A program made the position numbers and the translations under genes. A stretch of 64,000 nt of DNA, taken from NCBI RefSeq assembly GCF_900343085.1, contig NZ_OPYI01000005.1, positions 62,001 through 126,000 on the forward strand, in the 5' to 3' direction. The notes beneath the pieces were generated by a model, which saw only the letters and a list, made by a program, of their open reading frames with translations, was not told the origin of the DNA and did no database searches. The stretch is from Aedoeadaptatus coli. Lineage in GTDB: Bacteria > Bacillota > Clostridia > Tissierellales > Peptoniphilaceae. Positions 1-7,602 of this stretch are shown here, piece after piece (positions within the stretch are counted from its first letter, which is position 1; each line of letters begins with the position of its first letter).

Positions 1-1
1 T

Positions 2-556
2 CCCGTCTACGAAGATTCCATCGACCACATTATCGGCATTCTGTACATGAAAGATGTGGTGCGCCTCTTGGCCCAAGGGGAGACGATTCGCCTGAGAGAA
101 ATCCTTCGCGATCCCTACTTTATCGGCGAAAGCGCCGTGGCGGATCGCATTTTCCGCGAGCTCAAGGCGCGGAATCTTTCCATCGCCGTGGTGGTGGACG
201 AGTACGCCGGCACCAGCGGCATTATTACCATGGAAGATATTTTGGAAGAGCTCGTGGGCAATATTGACGACGAGTACGATTTGGAAAATTCCGCCGTGAT
301 CTTTTTGGAAAGCGGCGTGTATTTAGTGGATCCGGAACTGAGGATCGACGAAATCAACGACTACTTCCACATGAGCTTGGAAAGCGAAAAGTCCGATTCC
401 ATCGGGGGCTTCGTCATCGAGCTCTTGGACCGCATCCCCAAGCAGGGGGACGTGGTGCGCTACGGCGACATTCTCTTTACGGTAAACGAAATGCAGGGCC
501 TGAAGATGACGAAGTTGAAGATGGATCTGAGGCCGGAATCTCAGAGCGCCCTTTAA
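2..556 (+). CDS. CorC/HlyC-type CBS-domain protein, 3' part
   Basis: The reading frame is open from the first bases of the window (codon phase starting at base 2), so the true start lies upstream; the first internal ATG at 47 is not the start. What remains is the end of a CBS pair, with a typical run IAVVVDEYAGTSGIIT followed by MEDILEELVGNI, and then a C-terminal transporter-associated domain (about residues 95-170 of the visible part). Proteins of this class (HlyC/CorC, often with an N-terminal DUF21 membrane domain that would be outside the window) are membrane proteins linked to divalent cation transport. The stop is 12 bases before the next gene, a cation transporter, which fits a shared operon. 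Family assignment is strong; substrate is unknown. Confidence 0.88.
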   Translation, partial: PVYEDSIDHIIGILYMKDVVRLLAQGETIRLREILRDPYFIGESAVADRIFRELKARNLSIAVVVDEYAGTSGIITMEDILEELVGNIDDEYDLENSAVIFLESGVYLVDPELRIDEINDYFHMSLESEKSDSIGGFVIELLDRIPKQGDVVRYGDILFTVNEMQGLKMTKLKMDLRPESQSAL

Positions 557-568
557 TGTGAGGAATTT

Positions 569-1750
569 ATGCTGGATAAACTGATACAGAAAAAAATGCC
601 GGATCCCAAAGATCAGGCCGTGCGCAGCGCCATGGGCAGAGAAGCCGCCGTTTTGGGCATCGTGCTGAACTTTCTCTTCGCCCTGTCGAAAATCGTCATC
701 GGCACCTTGGCCGGCGCCATTTCCATGATCGCCGACGGCTTAAACAACACCATGGACCTAATGAGTTCGGTGATCGCCCTCGGGGGCTTTCACTTTGCCG
801 CCATGCCGGCGGACAGAAACCATCCCTACGGTCACGCCCGCATGGAGTATCTGGCCTCTTTTCTCGTGAGCCTGATCATCATCTGGACCGGGCTCAGCCT
901 TTTGTGGGAATCGGCAAAGACCGTCATTCACCCCGAGGTCATGGAGACATCGGCCCTCGCCGTGGGCGTCCTCATCTTTGCCATGGCGGGGAAGGTATTT
1001 TTGTATCGCTACAATGTGGCTCTCGGCGAGGCCATGGATTCGGAGCTTTTAATCGCCACGGGCTACGACGCCAGAGGCGACGTGTTTGCCACGGCGGCGG
1101 TTCTTTTTTCCCTCGTGATCTATCACTTTTTTTCCCTGAACATCGACGGATGGATGGGCCTCATCGTGGCGGGGATTATTTTAAAAAGCGGCTGGGACAG
1201 CCTGAAGGAGACGGTGGATTCCCTTTTGGGCAGAAAAACCGATCCGGAGCTGGTCCGCGCCATTATGAAAGACATTAAGAGTTACCCGGTGGCCCTGGGC
1301 GTCCACGACATGATGTATCACGACTACGGCGCCAACAATCAATTTCTCACCCTCCACGTGGAGGTCAACAGCCAAGACGACGTCATGAAAATTCATCAGG
1401 ACATCGACGAAATCGAGCGGGACATCGAAGCCAAGTACCACATGGCCACGACGATCCACATCGATCCCATTCGCATCGACGATCCGAGGAGCAACGCCCT
1501 TTACGATTACGTGAAGAAGAAGCTCAGGGAAGTGGATCCCCGCCTGGATCTCCACGATTTTCGCATCGTCACTCGCAAGGACGGGCTGAATTTAATTTTC
1601 GACGTGCTCCTGCCCATGGATTTAGAGGGCAAGGCCAAGGATATCGACGCCGAATTAAAGTGGAAGGTAGAAAAGGACCATCCGGAGTTCGCCCTTGTAG
1701 CGACCTACGACATGGACTATCAGAATTTATTGGAGGATAAAGATGAATAG
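569..1750 (+). CDS. Cation diffusion facilitator family transporter
   Basis: This 393-residue protein has the layout of a CDF transporter, which exports divalent metals such as Zn, Mn, Fe or Co by proton exchange. About six hydrophobic segments fill residues 25-215. The family signature is present: an aspartate-rich TM2 segment (DGLNNTMDLMSS) and the HPYGHARMEYLASF loop. The cytoplasmic C-terminal domain follows at about 220-390 and is longer than the minimal family form, with a second ferredoxin-like stretch (residues 305-385). The start is preceded by GAGG at 560. The gene sits between the CBS-domain protein and the TraX gene, overlapping the latter by 8 bases, so co-transcription is likely. 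The metal cannot be told from sequence by eye. Confidence 0.9.
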   Translation: MLDKLIQKKMPDPKDQAVRSAMGREAAVLGIVLNFLFALSKIVIGTLAGAISMIADGLNNTMDLMSSVIALGGFHFAAMPADRNHPYGHARMEYLASFLVSLIIIWTGLSLLWESAKTVIHPEVMETSALAVGVLIFAMAGKVFLYRYNVALGEAMDSELLIATGYDARGDVFATAAVLFSLVIYHFFSLNIDGWMGLIVAGIILKSGWDSLKETVDSLLGRKTDPELVRAIMKDIKSYPVALGVHDMMYHDYGANNQFLTLHVEVNSQDDVMKIHQDIDEIERDIEAKYHMATTIHIDPIRIDDPRSNALYDYVKKKLREVDPRLDLHDFRIVTRKDGLNLIFDVLLPMDLEGKAKDIDAELKWKVEKDHPEFALVATYDMDYQNLLEDKDE

Positions 1751-2537
1751 GCTTCTGTCGCCTGAGGCAAAGGAAAGCCTCTTGGCCGCATGGCATAGGG
1801 ATAAGGGCCTTTCCGGAAACGCCCTGAAGATGATCGCCTGCGTGCTCATGTTTTTCGACCACATGAGCCAGGGCGTGGCATTAAATAGCCTGGGCTTTAC
1901 GCCGACCTATGTGGTGAACGATTGGGGGATTCCCGTCCTCTCGGGCATCCCGATGCCGAGCCTCCTCGCCACCATCGGTGTCCTGGCAGGCCGCATCGCC
2001 TTTCCCATTTTTTGCTTCTTCCTCGTCCAGGGAATTTTGCTCAGCGGGGACTGGAAAAAACAAATTCAGCGCCTCGTGCTCTTCGCCTTTATCGCCGAAG
2101 TGCCCTTCGACTTGGGCCTTTTCGGGCAGGTTTTTTATTGGGATCACCAAAATGTGCTCTTTGAAATGGCTCTCGGTGCGGCGACCGTCGTCGGAATGAA
2201 AAAAATCCTGGACGGAGACAGAAAAGGGAAGCAGGCTTATGCCGTGTTGCTCTTCATCGCCGCGGCCGTTCTCGCCGAAGTCTTGAAATTCGACTACAGC
2301 GCCGTGGGCATTATCGCCATGGTCTTGTTTTATCTGGCATGCAACGACCGCCGCCGCACCATGCTCATGGGCCTTATCGGTTTTTTCTTCGAGGCGCCCC
2401 TTTACGGCACGGTGTATCTGTCCCTGCCCTTGATTTATCAGTACAACGGCAAGCGGGGCCGAGGCGGCCGCTGGTTCTTCTACATCTTCTATCCCGCCCA
2501 CTTACTGGCACTTTATTTTATTTCTCTGATTATTTAA
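1743..2537 (+). CDS. TraX-family integral membrane protein
   Basis: This 264-residue protein is almost entirely hydrophobic with about seven to eight membrane segments. It opens with the pattern seen in TraX-family proteins: LSGNALKMIACVLMFFDHM, then RIAFPIFCFFLVQG. TraX of the F plasmid N-acetylates pilin; chromosomal members in Bacillota have no settled role and resemble acyltransferase-3 proteins. It begins inside the last codons of the CDF gene and ends 21 bases before the ABC transporter, so it belongs to the same operon. It is chromosomal here, not part of the ICE, and should not be read as a conjugation gene. Family call is fairly certain; function is not. Confidence 0.8.
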   Translation: MNRLLSPEAKESLLAAWHRDKGLSGNALKMIACVLMFFDHMSQGVALNSLGFTPTYVVNDWGIPVLSGIPMPSLLATIGVLAGRIAFPIFCFFLVQGILLSGDWKKQIQRLVLFAFIAEVPFDLGLFGQVFYWDHQNVLFEMALGAATVVGMKKILDGDRKGKQAYAVLLFIAAAVLAEVLKFDYSAVGIIAMVLFYLACNDRRRTMLMGLIGFFFEAPLYGTVYLSLPLIYQYNGKRGRGGRWFFYIFYPAHLLALYFISLII

Positions 2538-2558
2538 AAACCGACAGAAAGGTGTGTT

Positions 2559-4325
2559 ATGACATTTTCTTCGAAAATTAAATCCATAAAACCCTACTTT
2601 GCCTCCTATCGAGGCATTTTATTTACCGACCTTCTTTGCGCCGGGCTCACCACCGTTTCGGAAATTATTCTGCCCATGATCCTGCGCCATTTAACCAATC
2701 TCGGCGTAAAAGACATCGACCTCATTACGCCCCATTTAATCGCCCGGCTGGCCCTATTATTTTTCGTCATTAAGGCCGTGGAAATCATCGCCGCCTACTA
2801 CATGACCAATATCGGCCACATGATGGGGGCAAACATCGAAAAAGACATGCGCCGGGACGTGTACAATCATCTGCAGACCTTGAGCGCCTCTTTCTACAAC
2901 GACACCCAAGTGGGCCAGATCATGAGCCGCATCACCAACGACCTCTTCGACATTACGGAATTTTCCCACCACGCCCCGGAGGAATACTTTATCGCCGCGG
3001 TGAAAGTCATCACCACCTTCGTGATCCTCGTATCCATTCACGTGAAGCTCACCTTGGTCCTTTATCTGATGATTCCCATTATGCTCGTGGCGGCGCGGAA
3101 ATTTCGCATCCGCATGCTGGAAGCGCAGCGGAAGCAGCGGGCCAGAATGGGGGATTTAAACGCCACCATTGAAGATTCCATCTCCGGCATTCGCGTCACG
3201 AAATCCTTCGCCAACGAAGACATCGAGCAGGCCCGCTTCGACGACGAAAACACCCGCTTTTTGGAAACCAAGCGGGAATACTACAAGGCCATGGCAGGCT
3301 TTAACGCCGTAACAAGAAACTTCGACGGCATCATGTATCTCATCGTCATTATCGCCGGGGGCTGGTGCATGATGGCGGGGGAAATTCTTCCCGGCGACAT
3401 GGTGGCCTACATTATGTACGTGACCACCATGGTGGCCACGGTGCGGCGCATCATCGACTTCACCGAAACCTTCCAAAAAGGCCTCACCGGCATCGAGCGC
3501 TTCAATGAAATCATGGCCACGGAAAGTGATATTAAGGACAAAGTCGACGCCGTGGACTTGGTGGACGCCGAGGGCGCCATCGCCTTCGAGCACGTGGACT
3601 TTTCCTACGAAGGCAAATTCAACGTGCTGGAGGATTTTCATCTGGCCATTCGCCCGGGAGAGAAAGTGGCCCTGGTGGGCCCCTCCGGCGCGGGAAAGAC
3701 CACCATCTGCAATCTCATTCCCCGCTTTTGGGACGTAGATCACGGCGCCGTAAAAGTCGACGGCCACGACGTGCGGGACCTTACCTTACAGAGCCTGAGA
3801 AAAAGCATCGGCATGGTGCAACAAGACGTGTACCTCTTTAACACCAATGTCATGGAAAATATTCGCTACGGCCGCCCGGAAGCCACGGACGAGGAAGTCA
3901 TGGAAGCGGCGAAGCTGGCCAACGCCTACGACTTCATCATGGATCTTGAGGAGGGCTTTCAAACCCACGTGGGCGAGCGAGGCGTGAAGCTCTCCGGCGG
4001 TCAGAAACAGCGGATCTCCATCGCCCGCGTTTTCTTGAAAAACCCGTCCATCTTGATTCTGGACGAAGCCACCTCGGCCCTGGACAACGAAAGCGAAATG
4101 ATCATCCAACATTCTCTGGACGCCCTCACCGAAGGCCGCACCTCCATTACCATCGCCCACCGGCTCTCCACCGTGGAAAACGCCGACACCATTCTGGTTA
4201 TGGAAAAAGACAAGGGCATCGTGGAGCGGGGCAACCACAAAGAGCTCATGGCCAAGGGCGGATTGTACCACTATCTCTACACCAAAGGCGGCGACTTGGT
4301 GGAAAACTTCGATACGAAAAACTGA
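2559..4325 (+). CDS. ABC-type multidrug/lipid exporter, fused permease-ATPase
   Basis: A 588-residue half transporter of the MsbA/LmrA exporter type. Residues 1-320 form a six-helix ABC transmembrane domain, and 340-580 the nucleotide-binding domain. Visible motifs are Walker A GPSGAGKTT (about 373), Q-loop in SIGMVQQDVYLF, signature LSGGQKQRISIAR (about 477), Walker B ILILDEATSALD (about 498) and the switch histidine in TIAHRLSTVE. The start has an AGAAAGG ribosome site at 2545-2551. It is the last gene of the chromosomal run and is followed by a strong terminator. It works as a dimer, either with itself or with another half transporter; no partner is adjacent. The substrate is not predictable. 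Confidence 0.9.
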   Translation: MTFSSKIKSIKPYFASYRGILFTDLLCAGLTTVSEIILPMILRHLTNLGVKDIDLITPHLIARLALLFFVIKAVEIIAAYYMTNIGHMMGANIEKDMRRDVYNHLQTLSASFYNDTQVGQIMSRITNDLFDITEFSHHAPEEYFIAAVKVITTFVILVSIHVKLTLVLYLMIPIMLVAARKFRIRMLEAQRKQRARMGDLNATIEDSISGIRVTKSFANEDIEQARFDDENTRFLETKREYYKAMAGFNAVTRNFDGIMYLIVIIAGGWCMMAGEILPGDMVAYIMYVTTMVATVRRIIDFTETFQKGLTGIERFNEIMATESDIKDKVDAVDLVDAEGAIAFEHVDFSYEGKFNVLEDFHLAIRPGEKVALVGPSGAGKTTICNLIPRFWDVDHGAVKVDGHDVRDLTLQSLRKSIGMVQQDVYLFNTNVMENIRYGRPEATDEEVMEAAKLANAYDFIMDLEEGFQTHVGERGVKLSGGQKQRISIARVFLKNPSILILDEATSALDNESEMIIQHSLDALTEGRTSITIAHRLSTVENADTILVMEKDKGIVERGNHKELMAKGGLYHYLYTKGGDLVENFDTKN

Positions 4326-4330
4326 CGAGA

Positions 4331-4355
4331 GACTCGGCTGTGCCGGGTCTTTTTT
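4331..4355 (+). terminator. Intrinsic terminator after ABC transporter operon
   Basis: An 8-bp stem (GACTCGGC with GCCGGGTC, one G-U pair) closes a TGT loop and is followed by six T residues. It ends the chromosomal operon and separates it from ssrA. Confidence 0.85.
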
Positions 4356-4364
4356 CGCGGGCGA

Positions 4365-4393
4365 TTGACAGATAGAGCAAAAAACGATACGCT
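4365..4393 (+). promoter_or_regulatory. Probable ssrA promoter
   Basis: A perfect -35 TTGACA (4365-4370) is followed after 17 bases by a weaker -10 (TACGCT, 4388-4393). It lies just before the mature 5' end of tmRNA at 4407, leaving a short leader that RNase P would remove. The -10 is the uncertain part. Confidence 0.6.
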
Positions 4394-4406
4394 ATTACTT
4401 ACCCAT

Positions 4407-4757
4407 GGGGACGAAATGGCTTCGACGGGGATTCGGAACCCGGGGTAGCAAGCCGTTGATGAGTCAGGCAACGTAAAAATGGCTCAAAAAATTAAATGCT
4501 AACGAAAACAACGTAGCACTGGCAGCGTAAATTACGCTACCCACGGAACTAAGAGGACCACGGCTTAGGGAAGTGTCAAATCAGTGGTGAAACGTCATCG
4601 GTCAAGCTTTGCCCCGATGCCGGAATTTATGAAGCTACCTTAATGCGACCTTTTGTTTTTCTTTTCGCCTTAAGGGAAATTTAAAGAAAAACTGAGCTTG
4701 GAGAAACCTCGGTGGAAGAGTTCTCGGACGCGGGTTCGACCCCCGCCGTCTCCACCA
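4407..4757 (+). ncRNA. ssrA: tmRNA (transfer-messenger RNA)
   Basis: The 5' end GGGGACG pairs with CGTCTCC next to the encoded CCA at 4755-4757, forming a 7-bp acceptor stem with one G-U pair. A T arm with GTTCGAC loop is at 4731-4746. The tag reading frame runs from GCT at 4498 to TAA at 4528 and encodes ANENNVALAA, ending in the LAA degradation signal recognised by ClpXP-type proteases. tmRNA rescues stalled ribosomes together with SmpB. The gene is intact on the left junction of the ICE: insertion at its 3' end has kept the full acceptor stem and CCA, so function should be preserved, but all downstream sequence is now supplied by the ICE. Confidence 0.97.
4726..4757 (+). other. Inferred left attachment site (attL) in ssrA 3' end
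   Basis: The chromosome-to-element boundary falls at or near the 3' end of ssrA: the integrase gene lies just 140 bases downstream and points towards it, and the composition changes here. Tyrosine recombinases of phages and ICEs often use the T-arm and acceptor end of tRNA or tmRNA genes as core. I found no second copy of this segment in the window, so the core length cannot be measured and attR must lie beyond base 64000. Confidence 0.6.
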
Positions 4758-4770
4758 TACAATTTCAAAG

Positions 4771-4884
4771 GGTTTCAAATAATCTTGAAACCGCATGTTT
4801 AAGCCATTTGTTATTTTTGAAATAGCAAGTGGCTTTCATTTTATCTCAAATAATCTCGAACGGTTGCACACTCCGTTGCACACT
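4771..4884. repeat. Direct and inverted repeats beside attL (possible integrase arm sites)
   Basis: Between ssrA and int there are three kinds of short repeats. GGTTTCAA and TTGAAACC (4771-4778, 4785-4792) form a perfect inverted pair with a 6-base gap. The core TCAAATAATCT(T/C)GAA occurs at 4775-4789 and again at 4846-4860. GTTGCACACT occurs twice in tandem at 4863-4872 and 4875-4884. Such repeats next to an attachment core are what arm-type and core-type binding sites of integrase or excisionase look like, but binding is inferred only. Confidence 0.5.
4802..4834 (+). terminator. Long hairpin, probable new terminator for ssrA
   Basis: A 15-bp stem (4802-4816 with 4820-4834, two G-U pairs) with a TTG loop is followed by TTCATTTTAT on the plus strand. 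It is 45 bases past the CCA end of tmRNA and lies in ICE sequence, so the element seems to bring its own terminator for the gene it invades. Confidence 0.6.
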
Positions 4885-4896
4885 GAAAGCATAGTT

Positions 4897-6063
4897 TCAT
4901 ATAATGCCGTCTAATAAATCGACTGCCGATTTTTTAGAATCATCTAATACTGTTACATAAATTTCCGTTGTTCGTATATCATAATGTCCCAACAGCAATT
5001 GAATAGTTCGAACAGGAACGCCTTGTTCATAAAGCCTAGTAGCATAACTATGGCGAAGCTCATGGAATGTAAAAGTAGGTAGATTGATACTTTCGCAAAT
5101 TGTTTTAACTCTTCTTGTGGGACGCTTACTTTCAATATAATTTCCCTTATCGTCTGGGAAGATTAAATTCCGGTCTATAAAATGGTCAGAGTCTCGTTTT
5201 AAATTTAAGGTAATTTCCTTTTGGCGATTCAACATTTTTATAGTAGTATCTGTAACCGGTATTTCTCGTATACTGGTGTCGCTTTTGGGAACGCTTATTT
5301 CTCTGTGCCAGGTTTTTTCTCCATTTTCCTTAATCTCAGCACTTTTTCTATATTGTTTATTGATTATAATAGAGTGTCCAGTATAGTCTTCCCAAGTTAG
5401 TGCTGTAATTTCGGCAAGACGACCACCAGTGGCAAGCGACATATATATGAAATTATCTAGAGAAGTGTTTTTTAAATTGGAAACAAATTTTTGTTGTTGT
5501 TCTGCCGTCATAGGCATAGATCGTTTTTTTATTTTCGAATTGCGTTTGGGTATCGTGACTGAGGCAATGGGATTTTTATAAATATCTTCATGATTCATTG
5601 CGAAGTCAAGACAATGCTTTATAATTCTATAGTTTTTTTGTATTGTGGGGAGTGGATATTTTTTTTGTAAATCATCAAAGTGGTATTGTAGGTGAGTTGC
5701 TTTTAAGTCTTTCATTTTGATTTTAGCAAGTGTAGAATTTTTAATTCGTAATCTATATTCCGTTTCATATTTTTGAAAACTTGTTGGCATAATTTTTTCT
5801 TTTTTGGAAGAAAAGATCCAGTGTTTAAAATAGTCTGCGAAAACTTCATCTGAAGGTTCGATAAGAATATTTTTATCTGCTAAGACCTGAAATTCTCGTA
5901 GCTTTTTAACGACTGTTTGGCGATCATACCCGCCGACGGTTTTTCTAATTGCTTTGCCATTATTATCTACTTCAATTGTGACAGCTCCACGATAATAAAC
6001 TCGTCCATTGCGTATTTCTGTCCAGATACTTCCGTCACCATTGGCTCTTTTGATTTTTTTCAT
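4897..6063 (-). CDS. int: Tyrosine recombinase, ICE integrase
   Basis: A 388-residue site-specific recombinase. The N-terminal part (about 1-60) matches the arm-binding AP2-like domain style of Tn916/phage integrases (GDGSIWTEIRNGRVYYRG); a SAM-like core-binding domain spans about 75-175; the catalytic domain spans about 190-385. Catalytic residues visible are the first Arg in GGRLAEI (about 214), the HELRH box (about 334), the GHYDIRTTEIY segment with His and the nucleophile Tyr (about 367). GAGGTGA lies ahead of the ATG on the minus strand. It points towards ssrA, next to the left attachment site, and would catalyse both integration and, with an Xis, excision. Length and motifs suggest an active enzyme. 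Confidence 0.93.
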   Translation of the reverse strand: MKKIKRANGDGSIWTEIRNGRVYYRGAVTIEVDNNGKAIRKTVGGYDRQTVVKKLREFQVLADKNILIEPSDEVFADYFKHWIFSSKKEKIMPTSFQKYETEYRLRIKNSTLAKIKMKDLKATHLQYHFDDLQKKYPLPTIQKNYRIIKHCLDFAMNHEDIYKNPIASVTIPKRNSKIKKRSMPMTAEQQQKFVSNLKNTSLDNFIYMSLATGGRLAEITALTWEDYTGHSIIINKQYRKSAEIKENGEKTWHREISVPKSDTSIREIPVTDTTIKMLNRQKEITLNLKRDSDHFIDRNLIFPDDKGNYIESKRPTRRVKTICESINLPTFTFHELRHSYATRLYEQGVPVRTIQLLLGHYDIRTTEIYVTVLDDSKKSAVDLLDGII

Positions 6064-6110
6064 AATGTCACCTCATATCTAGAAAGTAAAGTCTTACAAA
6101 TCTTGATATA

Positions 6111-6196
6111 GGCACTTTCGCATGATAAGATAAATGTGTCACCAGTACCTTCATGCGAAGGTGCTTGCCTCCAGTCAGTCGACTGGAGGCTTTTTT
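6111..6196 (+). ncRNA. Candidate structured RNA between int and repressor
   Basis: Two hairpins stand side by side in the gap between the integrase and repressor genes. The first has a 14-bp stem (6112-6125 with 6151-6164, one G-U pair) enclosing 25 bases. The second is a perfect 10-bp hairpin (6167-6176, loop AGTC, 6181-6190) followed on the plus strand by TTTTTTATTT, the form of an intrinsic terminator. No protein-coding gene on the plus strand ends here: the neighbours are both on the minus strand, so this terminator must stop a short plus-strand transcript, or else act as a structural element. No convincing promoter was found. It could be a small regulatory RNA whose 5' region opposes the int leader. 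Confidence 0.45.
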
Positions 6197-6216
6197 ATTT
6201 ACTTACTATAAATCAG

Positions 6217-6849
6217 TTATATCTTACTTAATTTATAAACAGCTTTACCAATAATTGAAATGTTTGAGTGGTTATCAAAAAGCATAGGTTTATACTTTGG
6301 GTTTTCTGCTCGAAGTTCAACTACATCATTTCCATGCTTGTAGACCTTCTTCAATGTCGCAGAGTCATCGATAAGAACAGCAGCGATTTCGCCATTTTCG
6401 ACGTCAGGTTGCTGCCTAATAAAGACTATATCACCATCAAAAATGTAAGAAAGCACCATTGAGTCACCAGAGACTCTAAGACAAAAATCAGCGTTGATTT
6501 TTTTATCTAGGCTAATATATTCTTCTATATTCTCTTCAGCTAAAACTGGTACACCTGCAGCAATGGTTCCTATTAAAGGGTATTGCTTCGTGGAAGGTGG
6601 ATTTATGGCATTAGTAATATTATTAAAGTCTTCATTGCCATAGAAGAGCCAGTTTATAGAAACATTTAATTTCTCGGCTATTTTAAGTGCCATAGAGTAT
6701 GCTGGATCATTACGTCCAGACTCATATCCGGAGATAACACTTTTACTAGTACCAAGTTTATTAGCGAGTTCTTCCTGAGACCAGTCTTTGGAGAGCCTAG
6801 CCTTTTTAACTCTGGCACCAAAGTTTTTTAGATTTTCTTGTTTTTTCAT
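6217..6849 (-). CDS. CI-like repressor with HTH and S24 (LexA-type) peptidase domain
   Basis: A 210-residue phage-type repressor. Residues 8-65 form an HTH_3 domain (SQEELANKLGTSKSVISGYE). Residues 90-205 form an S24 domain with a cleavage-site-like AAGVP (about 98), the serine in VSGDSM (about 130) and the lysine in ATLKKVY (about 167). Such repressors keep an element silent and cut themselves when RecA is activated by DNA damage, so the ICE is predicted to be SOS-inducible. A good ribosome site (AGGAGG) precedes the ATG. Its promoter reads minus-ward from 6899 (TTGAAA, 17-base gap, TAGACT) and overlaps an operator-like motif, suggesting autoregulation. Confidence 0.9.
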   Translation of the reverse strand: MKKQENLKNFGARVKKARLSKDWSQEELANKLGTSKSVISGYESGRNDPAYSMALKIAEKLNVSINWLFYGNEDFNNITNAINPPSTKQYPLIGTIAAGVPVLAEENIEEYISLDKKINADFCLRVSGDSMVLSYIFDGDIVFIRQQPDVENGEIAAVLIDDSATLKKVYKHGNDVVELRAENPKYKPMLFDNHSNISIIGKAVYKLSKI

Positions 6850-6870
6850 CTAACAACCTCCTGTACATAT

Positions 6871-6899
6871 AGTCTATCAAAGGGTGTTCGAAATTTCAA
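6871..6899 (-). promoter_or_regulatory. Repressor promoter
   Basis: On the minus strand TTGAAA (plus 6894-6899) is separated by 17 bases from TAGACT (plus 6871-6876), directly upstream of the repressor ribosome site. An operator-like GTTCGAAAT motif (6886-6900) overlaps the -35, which fits autogenous control. Confidence 0.65.
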
Positions 6900-6992
6900 T
6901 CGTTGCACGTAATAAAAAGAAAAAAGTTCGAAATATAGGTTGACATTTAATTATAGCATTGCTAATATAAATGTATGTTCGAGATATAGAAC
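6886..6992. promoter_or_regulatory. Divergent operator region with three GTTCGA(A/G)AT motifs
   Basis: The motif GTTCGARAT occurs at 6886-6894, 6926-6934 and 6977-6985, and once more at 7216-7224. The copies at 6977-6992 and 7216-7231 are identical 16-mers bounded by GTTC and GAAC. The first overlaps the repressor -35, the second touches the -35 of the rightward promoter and the third sits just after its start. This is the layout of a lambda-like switch in which CI and the Cro-like protein compete. Binding is inferred. Confidence 0.7.
6940..6968 (+). promoter_or_regulatory. Rightward early promoter
   Basis: TTGACA (6940-6945), a 17-base gap and TAATAT (6963-6968) form a strong sigma-A type promoter reading into the Cro-like gene. 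It is flanked on both sides by operator motifs, so it is predicted to be repressed in the quiescent ICE. Confidence 0.8.
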
Positions 6993-7012
6993 TGTCCAAA
7001 GGAGGAAATATT

Positions 7013-7228
7013 ATGGAAGTATCCTACAATAAATTAAAAGGACTAATGGCTGAAAAGGGATTTACCATTCGTTCGTTGTCTAAAAATACAGGAATTCCTG
7101 TAAGTACACTGTCCAATAAATTAAATGGTTTAACAGAGTTTAAAACAAGTGAAATCCTAAAGATATCCTACATTTTAGGTATTTCTGATGTGACAGAATA
7201 TTTCTTACTGCAAAAGTTCGAGATATAG
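7013..7228 (+). CDS. Small Cro-like HTH regulator
   Basis: A 71-residue protein consisting of a single helix-turn-helix domain (residues 5-60; the recognition region reads STLSNKLNGLTEFKT). The frame is open from 6971, but that start lies in the operator; ATG 7013 has GGAGGAAAT in front and is taken as the start. It is the first gene right of the divergent switch and is probably the antagonist of the CI repressor, as Cro is in phages. The last codons overlap a fourth operator copy at 7216-7231, so the region after this gene may also be regulated. Confidence 0.75.
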   Translation: MEVSYNKLKGLMAEKGFTIRSLSKNTGIPVSTLSNKLNGLTEFKTSEILKISYILGISDVTEYFLLQKFEI

Positions 7229-7231
7229 AAC
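7216..7231. promoter_or_regulatory. Fourth operator copy
   Basis: GTTCGAGATATAGAAC is an exact copy of the site at 6977-6992. It overlaps the stop codon of the Cro-like gene and could act as a roadblock or an operator for the next gene. Confidence 0.6.
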
Positions 7232-7308
7232 GGATTGCAAAATAAGATGTACATTTTTCTTAATTCTTTTTTGGCGTTACCGAGTTGAAATTATTGTTAA
7301 ATCACTAT

Positions 7309-7328
7309 GTTGTTTTATGCTAAACAAC
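7309..7328. repeat. Inverted repeat upstream of xis-like gene
   Basis: GTTGTTT (7309-7315) and AAACAAC (7322-7328) form a perfect 7-bp pair around a 6-base loop, 20 bases before the ATG of the excisionase-like gene. It could be an operator or an mRNA hairpin near the ribosome site. Confidence 0.4.
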
Positions 7329-7347
7329 GACAAATAAGGAGTTAAAT

Positions 7348-7593
7348 ATGGAAGCAGTTGCATTGAATGACGTTGGATTTAATGAAGTTAAAAAGCAATT
7401 ACAAAATATAGAAAATCTATTAGTTGAAAATAACAAATATGGTTTGTCCGTAAAAGAAGCTGCTAGATATAGCGGTATCGGAAGGACTCAGCTATACCGC
7501 CTCATGGAAAGTGGAGAACTTGATTATAAGCAAGTGACACCACAAAAGAGAATTATCACGAAAAAAGCTCTAAATGACTACTTGGAAAGATAG
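7348..7593 (+). CDS. Excisionase-like DNA-binding protein
   Basis: An 81-residue protein. The N-terminal third is a short helical stretch (FNEVKKQLQNIENLLVENN), and residues 30-80 form a MerR-like winged helix of the excisionase/HTH_17 type (YGLSVKEAARYSGIGRTQLYRLMESGEL, then a basic wing ending in ITKKALNDYLER). Such proteins bend attachment-site DNA and steer integrase towards excision, or act as regulators. It has a good ribosome site (AAGGAG). Separation from int by the repressor module is common in phages. Whether it is the true Xis of this ICE is an inference from domain and position. Confidence 0.65.
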   Translation: MEAVALNDVGFNEVKKQLQNIENLLVENNKYGLSVKEAARYSGIGRTQLYRLMESGELDYKQVTPQKRIITKKALNDYLER

Positions 7594-7602
7594 TGGTTGG
7601 CT

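Noticed and set aside
1743-2537. TraX gene as part of a conjugation system
   Set aside because: It lies in a chromosomal operon outside the ICE boundary, and TraX-family genes are common in Bacillota chromosomes.
1-4325. Long antisense and shifted-frame ORFs across the chromosomal genes
   Set aside because: They mirror the GC-rich genes on the plus strand, have no ribosome sites and no family resemblance.
4953-5135. Second small minus-strand ORF inside int
   Set aside because: A shifted-frame shadow of the integrase catalytic domain without its own start signals.
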